Source of the DNA: Rhabditoides inermis
Taxonomy: Eukaryota > Nematoda > Chromadorea > Rhabditida > Rhabditidae
Length of the DNA: 64,000 bases
Direction of reading: 5' to 3'
Assembly (NCBI GenBank): GCA_963966185.1
Contig: CAWZYM010000295.1
Coordinates: 817,001-881,000, forward strand
Position 1 is the first letter of the stretch. Each line of letters opens with the position of its first letter. The translations under genes and the position numbers were made by a program. A model generated the notes under the pieces. It was not told where the DNA came from. It saw only the letters and a list, made by a program, of their open reading frames with translations, and did not search any database. Of this stretch, positions 38,259 to 49,128 are shown in pieces.

Positions 38259-40054
38259 ATAGATGGAATTGTAAGAAGGAAGCGGCCCTTCTAGATAAGG
38301 GACCGAAGCCCTTTTACAGGCATGTGAGGAATAGGCTCAGTCCTGCAGATGGGATAGGCGTGGTGGTTGATTCGAGTGGACATTTTTTACACGAGCCCGC
38401 TCAAAAGGCGGAGGCATTCGCGTCCTTTTTCGATTCAATCTACGCGTCTCACTCATCCTCACCCCCGGGTGACTCTCTCTCCCTCTCTGCCGCGTGTCTC
38501 TCTCACATTGACGTCTCACCGAGTATTGTCTGCAAGGTGATACGTGGTATGGCGAGTAAGGTGAATACATCCCCGGATGGAATCACTCATACTTTCATCA
38601 AGCATACGATTGACACGATTGCATTTCCACTATCTCTTCTGTTCCAACAATCCGTGTCCGTTTGCGCAGTTCCAGATATATGGCGTCTGGGCTACATCAA
38701 GCCGATTCATAAGAGCGGTCCTACCAATGACGTGTCTAACTATAGACCCATCACTCTCACCTCTACCATCAGTAAGGTTTTGGAACGAATTATTGTATCT
38801 CAGATCACTGAATTCTTAGAACACAATTGCCTCCTATCGCGTCACCAGTACGGATTCCGTAAAGGTCGGTCCACCGCAGCACAACTCGTGCAGTGTCACT
38901 CTCACTGGGCGCGCGACCTCACTGATGGAAAAGTAGTTGATTGTCTCTATGTTGATTACAAGAAGGCATTCGATACCATAAATCACTCTATGCTTTTTGA
39001 CAAACTTCACTCTATTGGTATCCGCGGCAATGCTCTCTCTTGGATCAAGAGCTTTTTGTGTGACCGGACGACCCACGTTCTTATTGGAGATTCACTGTCT
39101 GCCCCCAGGCAAGTGAACTGTGGTGTGCCTCAGGGCAGCTGTCTTGGCCCTCTCTTGTTTAACATCTATATAAACGACATAGTGAGATCACTTCCAACTG
39201 GTATGCACTGCGTGTTGTATGCGGATGACCTCAAGGTCTATTTCTCGTTTGACCCGTCTGATGTGTCGGCGCACTCCGCCTTCCAGGCAGCAGTAGACGC
39301 GGTTAACAATTGGTCGCGCAAGTGGGGACTCACCATTTCAACCTCTAAAACGTACATTCTTCACTTGGGTAAAAGAAATCCGCGTTTTGTGTATTGTGCT
39401 GGCGGCACACCTCTCGAAGCCACTGTCTGCGTGAAAGACTTAGGTGTATGGATCTCTGACAGTCTTGGCTTTGAAAATCATATCTCTCGTATAGCAAACA
39501 ACGCCCTGTGGTCGATCAATAACTTTCTGAGGGCATATCACACACGAAATCTCACTGTCTTAGTGAGAGCATATGTTACATATTTCCGATGCAAGTTGGA
39601 ATATTGTACTGAGTTGTGGAACCCAACTAGCGTGCGTTTGGTGAATTTGCTTGAAGGCGTGCAAAGGTATTTTACCCGTCGCATTTGCCAACGAGCTGGT
39701 CACCTATCTCTTGGATACTCTGAGCGTCTCCGCCTGCTGGGACTTGAAACTCTCGAGTCCCGTCGTTTTATCAATGACGTCACGTTCATATACAAAGTCA
39801 CTCACCGAGTTTTGCCTTTTGAATCTGATGGTGTATTCAATGTAATTCCAACATCCTCCAGACACTCACACAGTTTGCGCATTGTCCCTTGTTTTGATCC
39901 AGCAAACAGACTACTCACGAGCATTCATAGAGCACATAGTTTCTGGAATAGCCTTTCATCTGAAGTCGTGGGAGTGAGGGATGCGGGGCGGTTTAGAGAG
40001 CTCGTCAGGGCTAGTTCTAGCGGTTTCCCGTCGTCTCGGATTCGTGCATCATGA
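38231..40054 (+). CDS. LINE reverse transcriptase (CR1/Jockey type)
   Basis: A 607-residue open frame covering the reverse transcriptase and the C-terminal region of a non-LTR retrotransposon. Motifs in order: KPIHKSG...NYRPITLTS, QYGFRKGRSTAAQL, YVDYKKAFDTINH, GVPQGSCLGPLLFNIYIND, the catalytic LYADD box (about 39215-39230), GLTISTSKT, KDLGVWISD, and a C-terminal ERLRLLGLETLESRRF segment typical of CR1/Jockey-like elements. It is uninterrupted, but its start is set by the frameshift near 38250, so the true protein would have continued from the upstream endonuclease. Probably a dead but recent copy. Confidence 0.5.
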   Translation: MPARHSAGHYRWNCKKEAALLDKGPKPFYRHVRNRLSPADGIGVVVDSSGHFLHEPAQKAEAFASFFDSIYASHSSSPPGDSLSLSAACLSHIDVSPSIVCKVIRGMASKVNTSPDGITHTFIKHTIDTIAFPLSLLFQQSVSVCAVPDIWRLGYIKPIHKSGPTNDVSNYRPITLTSTISKVLERIIVSQITEFLEHNCLLSRHQYGFRKGRSTAAQLVQCHSHWARDLTDGKVVDCLYVDYKKAFDTINHSMLFDKLHSIGIRGNALSWIKSFLCDRTTHVLIGDSLSAPRQVNCGVPQGSCLGPLLFNIYINDIVRSLPTGMHCVLYADDLKVYFSFDPSDVSAHSAFQAAVDAVNNWSRKWGLTISTSKTYILHLGKRNPRFVYCAGGTPLEATVCVKDLGVWISDSLGFENHISRIANNALWSINNFLRAYHTRNLTVLVRAYVTYFRCKLEYCTELWNPTSVRLVNLLEGVQRYFTRRICQRAGHLSLGYSERLRLLGLETLESRRFINDVTFIYKVTHRVLPFESDGVFNVIPTSSRHSHSLRIVPCFDPANRLLTSIHRAHSFWNSLSSEVVGVRDAGRFRELVRASSSGFPSSRIRAS

Positions 40055-40310
40055 CTGGAGAGTCAGGGCGTCTCTCGCACGTCGTCTCACCTGCACTTCT
40101 TGTGTCTCTTTCAATTTCAACGTGTATTATATGTGACCATCACTCTGCCAGTACCCTTGAACAAGGCGCAGTAGTACCTCATTTTGTTTTAGTTTTACCA
40201 TTTTTAATTTTGTCACACAATCGTATTATCACATATTTCGCCAGTGTCTATCCGCAATTTCTTGCATACTCTATCAAACATACATGCGATAAACTTATTA
40301 TATTATTATC

Positions 40311-40860
40311 TCCCATAAACTTCACTCTTCTTCGCATCAATTCCTCCACTACCGTGTATCGTCGTGTATCGTGTCGCGATTTGTGCGATGGCGGTGTTGT
40401 TTTGCAGTGTCGTGACGGCCTCCTTCATCCACTCTTCTCTTCCCTGGATTTCCCGCACTTCCTGTGGAGTGATGGATAAGGCGGGAACTGCTACCACCTT
40501 CTCCTGATGCGTCGGCTTGCCGTCTCTCTACTCTTCTTCGATGTAGCGAGAGAGAGAGAGAGAGAGAGAGCGTCTGCCACCACGTTCTCCTTTCTTTGTT
40601 GTACTTGATCTCAATGTGGTACTTTTGGATTGTGAGTTGATACTTGGCCAGTCTCCCGACCAAGTCTCGCGAGTGAGGAGGGCGGTGAGGGGTCGGTGGT
40701 CGGTCAGCACGGGCTCTTCCGTGGCAGTATTAATTGTAGTACACTTCTTCCACTATAGGATCCGCTCGATACGTTTGTGATCAAAGGTTTCGGAGTACGT
40801 GGTGATCCTGACGGCGTCACTCGATTCGCTCGTCTTCCGATGCCTGAGGCTCATTTTCTC
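40311..40860 (-). pseudogene. Decayed Ty3/gypsy RNase H and spacer
   Basis: The minus strand shows VLTDHRPLTALLT, then after a frameshift LAKYQLTIQKYHIEIKYN..., the classic end of gypsy RNase H, followed by a spacer ending EVYGR at the LINE junction. A (CT)n run at 40548-40570 interrupts the stretch. Upstream sequence to about 40860 is weakly similar to the preceding domain. It belongs with the integrase at 36700-37772. Confidence 0.5.
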
Positions 40861-41035
40861 CTCGTGTAGATACGAGCCACTCGTCGTCAGAAACGGCTCC
40901 CTGGGTAGACAACGACGGGCCTTCTTATCATAAAGTTTTGTGCTTATTAGCTGTCTTGGATATTGTGGGAAGGGAAGAATATGGGGTTGTGGCTACATGT
41001 TGTGATCATTCTTATATATGTAGTACACTTCCGCG

Positions 41036-41308
41036 TTGACCAACCCAACCTCCTACATGGCGCGCAGCAAACATAGATGGGCCGGACACATACAAAGGAG
41101 GACGGACGGGCGATGGACACGGGCGACTACCGATTGGAGGCCGCGCAACGTCACTCGAGAACCCGGACGGCCGCCAACCCGCTGGGCAGATTCTGTCCGC
41201 AATAATACAAAACTGTTCTATGGGCGCAGGAACGACTACAAGCAGTGGGCAACTGCAGCTCGAGACCGTTCACTGTGGCGAAAGATGGGCTCCGCGCTTG
41301 CAAGCTGA
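41036..41308 (+). mobile_element. C-terminal fragment of an RTE-like LINE polyprotein
   Basis: A 90-residue frame with the signature RSKHRWAGHIQRRTDGRWT, then REPGRPPTRWADSVR and AARDRSLWRKMG, the familiar tail of RTE-type endonuclease/reverse transcriptase proteins. No upstream reverse transcriptase is attached. It is separate from the CR1/Jockey copy nearby. Confidence 0.5.
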
Positions 41309-41309
41309 A

Positions 41310-42150
41310 GGAGCATTCAAGTATTCAACTAAGTATATGTTTGCTCGTATTACGTGGATGATCTCGTGTTCGATTTTATTCCCGTCGTACCTGTGTTCTG
41401 CTATGCGCAATGCAAACACCCGCTACACCCGGTACTTATTCCCCTTCTCACTGGATGGACCGGCGATATTGAGATTGACGTACGACGTACGAGGGAAATG
41501 CCAACAACCAAAAACATCCCACATAAAATATGCGACATTGAAAGAAATAAACATAAAACTTGAAATATTTATGAATCACCTTATAAACAACAATCTGTGC
41601 AAAGTATGAACTATAAAGTGTTGATGTGAATTACAAGTTGGATCGGGGGTTGGGGGCGTCGAAACAATGCGTTGTTTCACTCCGAGTGTATGATACAGGT
41701 TGATATCACAATGTGCAGACTGCGAAACCGAAAGGGATTATGCAAATGAAAGGGGGACAAGTGTACTGTACTGCGTACCATCCACGTGAGTCAAGACACA
41801 GAAAGGGGCGGGTCAAACGGGGGCGGGGCTAGAGAGAGGGACACTCTCCGCCCACCCACACACAAAGCTAGTACCAGTTAGCTATCAGAGGAGTGGGATA
41901 GAGGGACAATCGGCGAATACTATCTGCAACTAGAGAGAGTGAACCGGAGAGGGAGAGAGAATGGGCGGGACAATAGTGGGCGGAGCCCGCGTATGTGTGT
42001 GAAGGAATAGATATAAATACAGTGAATAGTGAGCGACCGAAGGAAGCACAGTCTCACCCATACAACATGCACACTATACAATATGATACAGCCGGTAGAT
42101 AGAGAGGGGCCTGAGCCAATCGATATATCGATCGGGTAGATCGGATGGGT
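41310..42150. other. Intergenic before the Dab 3' end
   Basis: Contains a 70-codon plus frame (about 41354-41563) reading MDDLVFDFIPVVPVFCYAQC at its start; one codon earlier it reads YYVDD, reminiscent of a reverse transcriptase box, but the following residues do not fit. The rest is GC-box-like and CT-rich sequence ahead of a possible plus-strand TATA box. Confidence 0.5.
41976..42018 (+). promoter_or_regulatory. Possible plus-strand TATA promoter
   Basis: GTGGGCGGAGC (41976-41986) followed 26 nt later by ATATAAATAC (TATA core 42012-42018), like the promoters at 25281 and 36093. The first ATG downstream (42067) opens only 11 codons and lies antisense to the Dab 3' region, so no product is supported. 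Confidence 0.5.
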
Positions 42151-42153
42151 AGA

Positions 42154-45100
42154 TCAGTTGAAGAAGGCATCGCTGAACGGATCGCTTGTGGATCCGGGGA
42201 AAACGATCTGCTGCGGCGGGCGCTGGGGAATCGACGGCACACCGCCGGCAAGGTTGTTCAGCGACGCCTAAACAGTACCGTATCAGCTACAGTAACCCAA
42301 TCCACCCTACAGTACCCCTACCGTACCTTGGGCGGGTTGATGAGGTGCTCGAACGGGTTCTTCTTCGTCTCCGCCGGTCGGCCCATCAGCGAATCCATAT
42401 CGACCAGCTTCGTGAACGCATCCTCCAGTGACGTCACCTACAGTAACCCAAATGAGTACTGTAAAACAATCCCAAATCATCGTAATCCAAATACAGTACC
42501 TTCTTGGTCTCCCACTGCTGGGGTGCGGGGGCGGTCGTGTTGTCAGTGAAAGAGTGAGCGTGGGTGATGGTCGGCGCGTTGTTCTCGTTTCCCCATTGCA
42601 CTGGCTGCACAGAGGCCGCAGCCGGAGCGAGCACAGACGACGTGTCAAACGGATCAGCAACAGCCGGCTGCTGAGACATGGCCGCTGCGGCAAACGGGTT
42701 TGTGTCCTGCAACGACTGCGATAAGGGTACGGTAAGTACAGTACTCCTCACCGAGAAGTTGGGAGTGGAGTGAGTGTGATGGAAAGCGGGCGCGGCAGGG
42801 GCGACGGTGGCGGTGGCGGGGGAAGTGTTCCATTGCAAAACAGGCGGCTGAACAGGTACGGTAAGAACTGCAGTAACCCTAAGGTAACCACTACACTACA
42901 GTAGTAACAAACTACAGTATCCTACAGTAGCCACAGTATCCCTACAGTACCGCTTGTTGGTAGACGGGCGAGGGGGTGACTCCGAAGAGGGAGGCGGGCG
43001 ACTGGCTGAACAGATTCGGCTGCTGCTGCGAGGCAACGGGGGCGGGCAGGGAAGAGAAGGGGGGAGTCTGAACAGGGAGGGTTACGCACTTGTACCTTGT
43101 TCACATACATATCTTCACCTAGACTGCCAAAAACCATTTATAATAAACACACGTAGCTGCCAGGACTGACCGTGTTGAAGGGATCTCCGAAGGGGTCGGC
43201 GGGCTGTGCGGCGGGCGGGGGCGGGGCCTGAGTGGGCGGGGACTGCGAGAAGGCGGCGCCGAACGGCATCTGACCGAATGCGTCCGGCTGCTGTGTGGCA
43301 GCCTCTCCCGGCCAACTGAACGAGAACGTTGACAAAACTCAAAAACAAATGAAACAAATAAATCACATTTCAATCAGAGATAAGTTTCACTCAAACCATC
43401 TAGTCCAGGTGCGTAATTCAAATCAATCTATCTGACAACCCTGTTGTATTCACAACCATATCATCCTACATATAGTCTGCACCAAAGCGGAACTAAAGGT
43501 GCTCGAACTACCAGCTGCTTCTCTCAACAAACAAATCGAGAAAAACCATGCACACAATCATGCCACCAGCTGCCTTTGTTTTGTTTTTTTGTTCTTGTTT
43601 CACTGATCCACATCCTAACGACAACAAAGAAACCGACCCGAAGTCGAATTCAGTCATCATAACCGACTACCAGCTGCTTCTTGCGTCTCCCACTGATCTA
43701 CCCCTCAAACACTTAAGAACAAACTCAAGCCATACCCGAAGTCGTCGGCCATCATGGGAATGTGCTCCAGCTGGTGCACGCCCTGCTCGATGTTGTGCAG
43801 CTCAGTCTCCAAGTCGAGCAGGTCAGCCACCAACACACCGTCCTCCGAACGGATACCGTGCTCCTCGCGCTCCTAGAGAATGGTACGGTAAAGAGTGGTT
43901 ACGGTAATATGTTCAACAATGTACCTTCACTGTTACTGTGCTACTATAAGATTACTGACGCATGGTGAATAATGATTACTGTAATATTCTTCTTGGCACG
44001 TTCTACAATGTACTCCTTACAGTATTACTCTATTGTACTTAGATTACTTTACTGTAATGCAGGTATCCCCGTACCTTCTTCTCGTTGTCCTCCTGCTGCT
44101 GCTTGACCTGCTCGATCTGCTTCTTCTTCATCTCGAACACAATCTGGAACATGTCGCGGATAGAGAGCACCGCGTGGTCAGCCGTCTGCGCCGTCTGAAA
44201 ACACCGATATGTACCAGAGACAATGTATAAGGATGTATGTATATGTACATAAGAATCAGTCTATATCAGTGTAATCAGCGTAATCAGACAATGTATAAGA
44301 ATCTGGAAATGAATACAGTCAGAATCTGCGAGTGTGCCCTTGGCCACGCGCACCGCAGCCGCAAACGCGGATCGGGCAGTGCATTTTCTGGTTGCGAGTT
44401 TACAATACGTTTCATATGCGATGTATAAGAATGGGTGATATGTTGCGTCAATTGACTTTGTTTCTCTAACTTATACCAACCATATATAAGTCCCACAAAT
44501 GAGTTCCAAGCTTTTCACAAAGAGAAAGGAAAGTGTCTTGAAACGAGATGACATACGTTTCGCATGAAATGCATAAGAACTTGTGGTATGTTGCGTCAAC
44601 CATTTTGTACTCCGAAATCGATCGTATCTTATCATATGTAAAAAAATGCCAGAAACCAGACCCGTGCCCACCTTGATTCCGTAGAACTTGTACTTTCCGT
44701 CCGCCGATCCGTACACGAATCCAAAGGCGCGCGCGTCCGACGTGTCGCGGGCAATGAACGAGATGCGAGACACGGGGAACGAGTGCAGCACGGCCTGACA
44801 GATAAGAGATAAGCAATCAATAAATCAATATAGTGGACATGATTTGAGAAAGATCGAGACCCGTCGAATTATAGGATACATGACTGTTCTAATGAAAAAG
44901 ACAGGTCGAATTCGAGAAAACGCACCTGTGTCTTCTCGTCGTTGATCTTGATTCCGTCGAGGTTGATGTTGAGAGTGATCCTCTGCTTGTGTGCGCCAGA
45001 AGCCTTCACGGCAGCCTTCGCCTGAAAAGGGTATGGTAAGAGATACTCAGTACACGGTAACAGTACAGTAATAATAGTTCCAGTACAGTAGGCATACCTG

Positions 45101-46503
45101 TCGCATAGCCTCTGCGCACATGGCGTCTCCACGCGCTCCGTCCACATCGCGAATACCGATCAGCTTGCCCTAAACCAATCGATAAATCAATAAGCAAATG
45201 TCCGATTCCCATGTCTATTTGCGTAGCTGATTCACTATCCGGCTGGCTTTACGTTAGCGAACGGCAATGAATCATGAGCGGTAGGTAGCCCGCACACAAC
45301 CATTACAAACACAGTTTACGACACAGACCAGTTGTAAATCAAGTGACGTAGAGATGAAGCAATCAAACACATACGCGTCACTACACATGCCATCAGATCA
45401 GCCCAATCCCCAATCCCCAATCAGCGACTGGCTTCGGCCAATCAGCCAATCAAGACTCACCTTGAACACCACTCCATTGCCCTGGAAGCGGAACGGATCA
45501 GATGCCGACGCAGTGCCTGCAATCAAACCTTATCAGTCAGCTGACCAGTAACCACTGATCAACTGATCACAAGCAGAACATTCATCAGGATTCAAGTACT
45601 ACGGTAAACTACATCCCAATAACACGCGTTTGCGTTTCGGTAGCCGCGTGGATGCGTACGTGCTATTGGTGGTGCACGTCTCTGTAGATCAACTGATCAC
45701 TTATCAACGATCATCAGTATCACCTACCCATGCAATCAATGTGTGACCCCCGCGGTGGCTGACAGTTTACACAATCCAGCTACGTCACAGGTGTGTGGTT
45801 TCGATTTCGCTCTCGCGGTTGAGAGAGGATGTGTCATTCATTCGGTAATCGAATCGTGTAAACAGTCCCTCTACCGTATAGCGTGACCTCATCCACTTTG
45901 CATATATACACTTTGTATGGTGACTAAAGAACGGGTTTGAGTGTAGTGTGGTAAGGGAGAGTGAGTGAGAGCGGCTGGGGCGCCCGCACTTTCTGTGAGA
46001 TCCCTATCTCCCCCTTTTCTACCCTTCTTTCGCCATGTCATATGAGTCACATGAGATCAGTTGGAGTTTGAAGTGTAAAGAAAGATCAGCCAAGACCAGA
46101 CAGAGAATACAACTGGCCCCATGACCACTCATACTCAGTGCATAACAAGTGCGATTACTGCAGTAATACCGACTTCCATTAATCTCTCGACAGGTCAAAC
46201 TAGTGATGCTGAGATCAAAAAGAAACACCACAAGATCAACTGGTCAACTCTACACCACAAGTATAGTGGGCCAGATAACTATGAACTCCAAAAGAAAATC
46301 TGGGCGTTCAACTTCAATGTCCACGACACTTGTTTGGGCCGAAAAATTGCGGGCTAATGATATTATATGAATCTTATTCCATGATACTCACTCTTCTTCT
46401 GTGAGCTCCTCTTGAGCATAGCGAGGCGACTCTTGGGAGAGCCGGGCTGCTTGGCCTGCTCCCCCTCCACGGGCGATTCACGCATCTTCTGCGTCGACAC
46501 CAT
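42154..46503 (-). CDS. dab-1: Disabled (Dab) clathrin adaptor with PTB domain
   Basis: Dab proteins bind lipoprotein-receptor tails through a PTB domain and recruit clathrin/AP-2 and EH-domain proteins. Exons: 46503-46392, 45516-45461, 45169-45098, 45021-44926, 44794-44672, 44194-44075, 43872-43736, 43315-43171, 43067-42951, 42847-42752, 42706-42500, 42437-42327, 42267-42154 (1506 nt, 501 residues, in frame). The PTB domain spans exons 2-6: [55 protein letters not shown] and the C-terminal helix [15 protein letters not shown] Gln/Glu helix follows, then a Pro/Ala/Gln-rich tail with [24 protein letters not shown] and DPFSDAFF, motifs for AP-2 and EH domains. The ATG follows CTGCAG|G directly. 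Introns are rich in TACAGTA/TACCGTA words. Confidence 0.5.
44404..44612. repeat. Imperfect direct repeat in a Dab intron
   Basis: Two diverged copies about 146 nt apart share ATACGTTTC, ATG.ATAAGAA, TGGTATGTTGCGTCAA-like blocks (about 44408-44460 and 44553-44605). Non-coding. Confidence 0.5.
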
Positions 46504-46504
46504 C

Positions 46505-46707
46505 CTGCAGAACCAATCAATACAATCAATCGATACATCAATACAATCGCACGGGTCACATACACACAACCAGACGCGGGAAGAGCGATAACAAGATAGT
46601 AATGCAGCTGAGAGCATGCATGTGTGTATGTTGACTGTTGTGTTACGTGGGGCTGCAATAGGAGAAGGAAGAGCAGGGTCGGACCGGTCTCTCTCTCCCT
46701 TGCAAGA

Positions 46708-46738
<31 letters not shown>

Positions 46739-46859
46739 GGAGAGAGGGAAAGAGGGGGAAGTGTTCTGACCGAGGCAGAGCTAGAGCTTGAAACAACGCA
46801 AACACCACGTCGGGTTTCGCGCTATGCATACAGTCCGGGAGGAGGGATCAGTGAGTGGG

Positions 46860-46897
<38 letters not shown>

Positions 46898-49085
46898 CAG
46901 AGAGGCGGGAGCTGACGTCAACACACACGCGAAAGACTGGAGAGAAAACAGCGGGTTGGCAGGCGCGCGGAAAAGCGCGCCGGGACCCCGATCTACTCCC
47001 GCGCACAACCCTGAATCACGCGCGCGCCAAATCAGCGATCTACCTTCGCAGCTAGCATGCCAGGAGCTGCCAGCCCCGAATCGATGGCGCAATAACCCAC
47101 CACCGAATCCGGTCCCATTGCGTATGCTAATTCAAGTGCCGCGGGGTGGTGATGATATTTCATAGCCAAATCACGCGAATATAGAGGAGAGAGATTCGCG
47201 TTGCGACATTCAGCGCACGCAATAGATGAGAGAGACAGGAAATGCCGTTGTTTCATACACACATCTCGCTCTTCCTAATTCGGATATCGGGAGACGACGG
47301 CGGCGGCGGGGGTGGCAACAGCCACGCAGCAGACACGATCCGGTTTCCAACCAATGACAAGGTCACACCCACAGACAAGTGAGCAGCTACTGGTGCGTGG
47401 AAGCCGACCACATGACCACTGTGTACTTTGTGACAGATGCTGCTGCGACTGGAAAGGAAGGCGCAAGGGTGGGATCGATTGGTAGCTGGCGAGGCAAACC
47501 GGTTGGATTGGGAAAAGTCGACTGACAGTAGACGGGAAGGGAGAGTGATAAGAGCTGACCTGACTGAGGGGGTGAGATAGCACGGCTGATACCAGGTACA
47601 CGGACACTTGCATAACATGAAAGGTCGGTAAACAGTTGAGAGTACGCACACACACAGATGATAGCTTGTACACGTCTTTGTCGCGGTTGAACGGCGTCCT
47701 CGCTCTGATTGAGAAATCAGGGAAATGCGGGGAAATCGAAGGTCGCCCGATTCATCCGCACAACCAGTTCTCGTAAGAAGTAGTGCGAATCAGGAATATA
47801 CTCTGAATTAATGGTACTTTGAAATGGATGGCCGCGGCCGGTCGCTCGCACACTGATCACGAGGCTATCACATGACGGAGGAGCGACTGGACCCGCCATC
47901 CAGCAAGCACGTATAAACAAAGCAGCCAATCATCCTCGCACACGCATGTGACCTCAATCGATAGCGGGGGACAGACAGCTAATCGATGTCTCCTCCCCTC
48001 TATCACACTGCGCGCGGATATGACAATGAGGACAGGTGCGCAAGTGCGCGCCCTTCCCCCCGCCGCGGGGATATGACATCTCAATACTACCACTACAACA
48101 ACACCCACTCACTATGCAAATGCGCTCTCTTGACACACTCTGTTGACACTCGAGACCGACACACAAATATGTATCCGACGCGACAAGTGAGCGGTTTGAA
48201 ACGCTGTACCGCGTGTGGGGAAGGGTGATCGATTGGACAGGTGAAGCCGGAATACCTGGTAAGCACAGGTGGAACGGTGGGCGGTCGAGAGAGAGGAGCG
48301 CGCGAGAAGCGAAACAAGCAAAGCGAAGCAAGGAAGGAAGACGGCGGGAGAAGGCAAGTGTAAAGCGCCCTTCCTCGTCAGTGCTAAGCGACGAACGGAT
48401 GGAAAGTGGAAAGAAACACACAGAGAGAGGGGAAGGGCCTCCCTCTCTCTCGCAATTGCATCATGCCTCATAGGGAGGGAGAGGGGCGAAACATGCATCC
48501 TCATTATGCATCCGCGGGCGACGACGGACGGCAACAGATGATGTCAGGAATGAAGTACGAGGGATGAACAGCAAAGAACGGACGCGGGGCAGAAATAGAA
48601 TGGGGTAATGAACGGATTAGGGCCCAATTTCTCGGGATGAGAAAACCAGCTGATCTGGATTCACGCACACACACACGCAGAGAAACACTCCTGGAAGAAG
48701 AAGAACAGGCTGGGCGATCGATGGGGCCACCCCCTCCCCCTCTGCGTGTCTGTCACTCCCCCAGTGAGCGCCTCTCGCCTCTCTGCGCTCTCGCCCCCTC
48801 GACGACAGATGCAATAACACAGGCGATGACTTTTTGGAGAGAGTGCGGTGAGTGGGTGGTGAGAGAGAGGATATGTGGGATAATCACACCCTCTTAGACG
48901 GGCCGCGGACAGATTCAAATCAAGGCGAATAATCGCGGTCAAGAGAGCAGAGGAGGAGAGTGGTTCGCACGCGGATTGGAGATGATCGAATTGGATGACT
49001 GTATGGAGTGATTCGATGGAAAGGGTATACTGCATCCACAATAGTAGGCGAATGATTCAGGGTACGTCAGCGGTTCCGCCTCTGA

Positions 49086-49128
<43 letters not shown>

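Larger units (their letters stand above)
37773..40308 (+). mobile_element. 5'-truncated CR1/Jockey-type LINE nested in the gypsy pol
   Basis: Begins inside the endonuclease domain and ends in a short AT-rich (TTAT) 3' tail near 40306. Left and right flanks are two parts of one gypsy pol on the opposite strand, so this insertion is younger than the gypsy copy. A short TTATT-like match at both ends may be a target-site duplication, but the edges are uncertain by several bases. Confidence 0.5.

Noticed and set aside
41354..41563. YYVDD-containing frame as a reverse transcriptase
   Set aside because: Only the five-residue box fits; the residues on both sides do not match any reverse transcriptase region and there is no other domain nearby.
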